From Lachnospiraceae bacterium (lineage in GTDB: Bacteria > Bacillota > Clostridia > Lachnospirales > Lachnospiraceae): a stretch of 33,119 bases of DNA. The position numbers and the translations under genes are program-made. The notes beneath the pieces were generated by a model. It searched no databases, was not told the origin of the DNA, and was given only the letters and a program-made list of their open reading frames with translations. The stretch is from the NCBI GenBank assembly GCA_900770345.1, contig CAAGKF010000096.1:1-33119 (forward strand). Reading direction: 5' to 3'. Each line of letters starts with the position of its first letter. Position 1 is the stretch's first letter. This document shows, piece by piece, positions 31,920 to 33,119 of this stretch.

Positions 31920-32372
31920 TTAAAAATACTTTTTGCTGCCCCAAAGATTACTTTTCTTCAGATCCAGATATTCATTATAAGCCTTTTCCAGTATCTGCTT
32001 CTCATTGGAAAACTTCAGAAGATGATACGCTTCATAAAATTTATAATAACCTGAATCTAAAAAATATTCTTCCCGCTGTGGTTTGCTGTAATAGCTGTCG
32101 GCCATCATCAGATACCAGTGTACATCCTTCTCCACCACATCCTGAGGGGTGTTGAAGGAGTATTGACTTTTGCCGATATATTTGATGATAGATGCACTGA
32201 CTCCCGTCTCTTCCTTTACTTCCCGGAGGGCAGTCTCTTTATACTCCTCGCCGGCTTCTACAGTTCCCTTCGGCAAAACCCATCCCTCATACTTGTTTTT
32301 GTAATTTTTATAAAGGACAAGGATCTTCCCTCGAAATATAACCACACCGCCGCAGCTCGTTGCCTCAATCAT
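31920..32372 (-). CDS. NUDIX hydrolase
   Basis: 150 residues. The Nudix box is complete: G-TVEAG-E-EYKETAL-RE-V-K-EE-T-G-V, near residues 36-58. This family hydrolyses nucleoside diphosphates linked to another group, with Mg2+. The N-terminal ATSCGGVVIF and VLPKGTVEAGE are like Ap4A/diadenosine-type or MutT-like enzymes. A C-terminal helical tail (residues 110-150) is extra. The substrate cannot be told. Own promoter upstream and terminator downstream. Confidence 0.88.
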   Translation of the reverse strand: MIEATSCGGVVIFRGKILVLYKNYKNKYEGWVLPKGTVEAGEEYKETALREVKEETGVSASIIKYIGKSQYSFNTPQDVVEKDVHWYLMMADSYYSKPQREEYFLDSGYYKFYEAYHLLKFSNEKQILEKAYNEYLDLKKSNLWGSKKYF

Positions 32373-32455
32373 TGCAATCCCTCCTGGTGTTGGTGTGAAC
32401 CCGGTTATGCTTTGCGCGGCTTTTTAGCCAATTTGCATAAACCATAACTGGTCTT

Positions 32456-32484
32456 AGTATACAACTTTTACGAAGGATATGCAA
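32456..32484 (-). promoter_or_regulatory. promoter of the NUDIX gene
   Basis: TTGCAT (32479-32484), 17-base spacer and TATACT (32456-32461) on the minus strand, about 84 bases before the ATG. Confidence 0.65.
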
Positions 32485-32522
32485 GGGATATCTGATTTTA
32501 AAGTTTCCGTCTTCTTTCTTCC

Positions 32523-32539
32523 GTTACTGTTCAGAGGCC
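32523..32539. repeat. short dispersed repeat, copy 2
   Basis: GTTACTGTTCAGAGGCC, partner of 31771-31787, located 60 bases beyond the stop of the IS66 transposase and a possible part of its end. Confidence 0.4.
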
Positions 32540-32550
32540 GACTTGTTATA

Positions 32551-32598
32551 AGAAAACTGATGGTGTAGACTATTCTTAGTCGAAACTATCGGTTTTCT
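32551..32598 (-). terminator. hairpin abutting the IS66 transposase stop
   Basis: Outer stem AGAAAAC / GTTTTCT and inner GACTA / TAGTC. On the minus strand it ends in TTTTCTTATAA. It could be a terminator or an element-end structure. Confidence 0.55.
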
Positions 32599-33119
32599 TT
32601 ATCCAAATATCTGGGATATTCTGTTAAATAGGTTGGATTCTTCATTTTGGCGTATCTTAATAAGCATGCTCATGCACTCACAAAGATATTCGATGGATTC
32701 GAATCCTCTGAAGGACACTGCCTGCTGTTGTTTTCTTTTATAACGTCTGAGCAGACGTTCTGCCTCATTATTCGTGGTGGGCACTCTGTAATCAGTCAGG
32801 AACAAAAGGTGGCTGGATTTGTACTCCTCCATTCTCCGATACAGATTATATCCATCTTTATAATAGTCACTTGCCGGAATATATTCATACTCATCCCTTG
32901 CTTTCTGCAGGATCTCGCAGTAACGTTCTTCAAAACAACGGATCTTTTCTGCATCCGGCTTCACGTCTCTTTCCCGGCTGTTTCGGTAATGGATCATTTC
33001 TTGTATCAGCGTTCGCATTTGGCTGTTCCATGTCCGGTCGGGCTCATTGTCTATACTATCCTTCAGATAACGCAGGATATGCGCAAGACACTCCTGATGG
33101 GCCGTTCCATAATTATAAA
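32599..33119 (-). CDS. IS66-family transposase, C-terminal part, cut by window edge
   Basis: The frame is open to the right edge, so the start lies outside the window; an internal ATG at 33018 is not the real start. Visible sequence: YGTAHQECLAHILRYLKDS (the conserved transposase C-AH-RRY type segment), then SDYYKDGYNLYRRMEEYK, and VPTTNNEAERLLRRYKRKQQ with the catalytic glutamate region (NNEAER) of the DDE domain, then VSFRGFESIEYLCECMS. Insertion-sequence gene. Whether the element is complete cannot be judged here. Confidence 0.88.
   Translation of the reverse strand, partial: YNYGTAHQECLAHILRYLKDSIDNEPDRTWNSQMRTLIQEMIHYRNSRERDVKPDAEKIRCFEERYCEILQKARDEYEYIPASDYYKDGYNLYRRMEEYKSSHLLFLTDYRVPTTNNEAERLLRRYKRKQQQAVSFRGFESIEYLCECMSMLIKIRQNEESNLFNRISQIFG

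Overview
The window looks like the chromosome of a spore-forming anaerobic Firmicute, most likely a clostridium of the Lachnospiraceae type. This is inferred from strong AGGAGG ribosome sites, moderate GC, [FeFe] hydrogenases, a PPi-dependent phosphofructokinase, spore-coat genes and a large serine recombinase. No rRNA, tRNA or CRISPR array was seen.

Layout. (1) 0.1-8.5 kb, minus strand: an operon for peptide uptake and breakdown, made of a lipoprotein binding protein, oppB-C-D-F, an M20 amidohydrolase and an isoaspartyl dipeptidase. A divergent AAA+ regulator with a degraded ATPase site lies at 8.6-10.6 kb. (2) 10.7-12.6 kb: an ABC-F protein whose tail carries an 18-bp tandem repeat. (3) 13.0-18.0 kb, minus strand: a group B-like [FeFe] hydrogenase, then a separate unit of [2Fe-2S] protein, PAS-linked sensory [FeFe] hydrogenase and PP2C/SpoIIE-type phosphatase. 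Each unit has a Rex-like operator at its promoter. (4) 18.7-29.4 kb: a 10.7-kb segment, described below. (5) 29.4-30.7 kb: the cotJ spore-coat operon and a divergent Trp/Asn/Cys-rich small protein. (6) 30.8-33.1 kb: patatin-like phospholipase, NUDIX hydrolase and an IS66 transposase that runs off the right edge.

Main discovery. The spore-coat manganese-catalase-like gene cotJC is split. Codons 1-62 lie directly after cotJB (29391-29576) and codons 63-207 lie 10.7 kb away on the same strand (18257-18694). Both junctions contain the same AGGT core inside an imperfect 13-bp direct repeat. Joining the core copies restores the reading frame exactly (ALTDIG|TEELAHLEM). The inner flanks of the two junctions are 22-nt inverted arms (18 of 22 identical), as expected for the P and P' halves of a serine-integrase attP. 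The segment carries one intact large serine recombinase (23859-25535), preceded by a 74-residue protein and a possible mother-cell-type promoter. Together this describes a developmentally excised intervening element of the sigK-skin kind, here in cotJC. Its cargo includes metabolic genes (PPi-phosphofructokinase, a Fur/PerR regulator, a rubredoxin-glutamate synthase fusion, a PHP phosphatase, an acetyltransferase and an AraC regulator). Around the recombinase lie at least five decayed genes. Excision itself and its timing are inferred, not seen.
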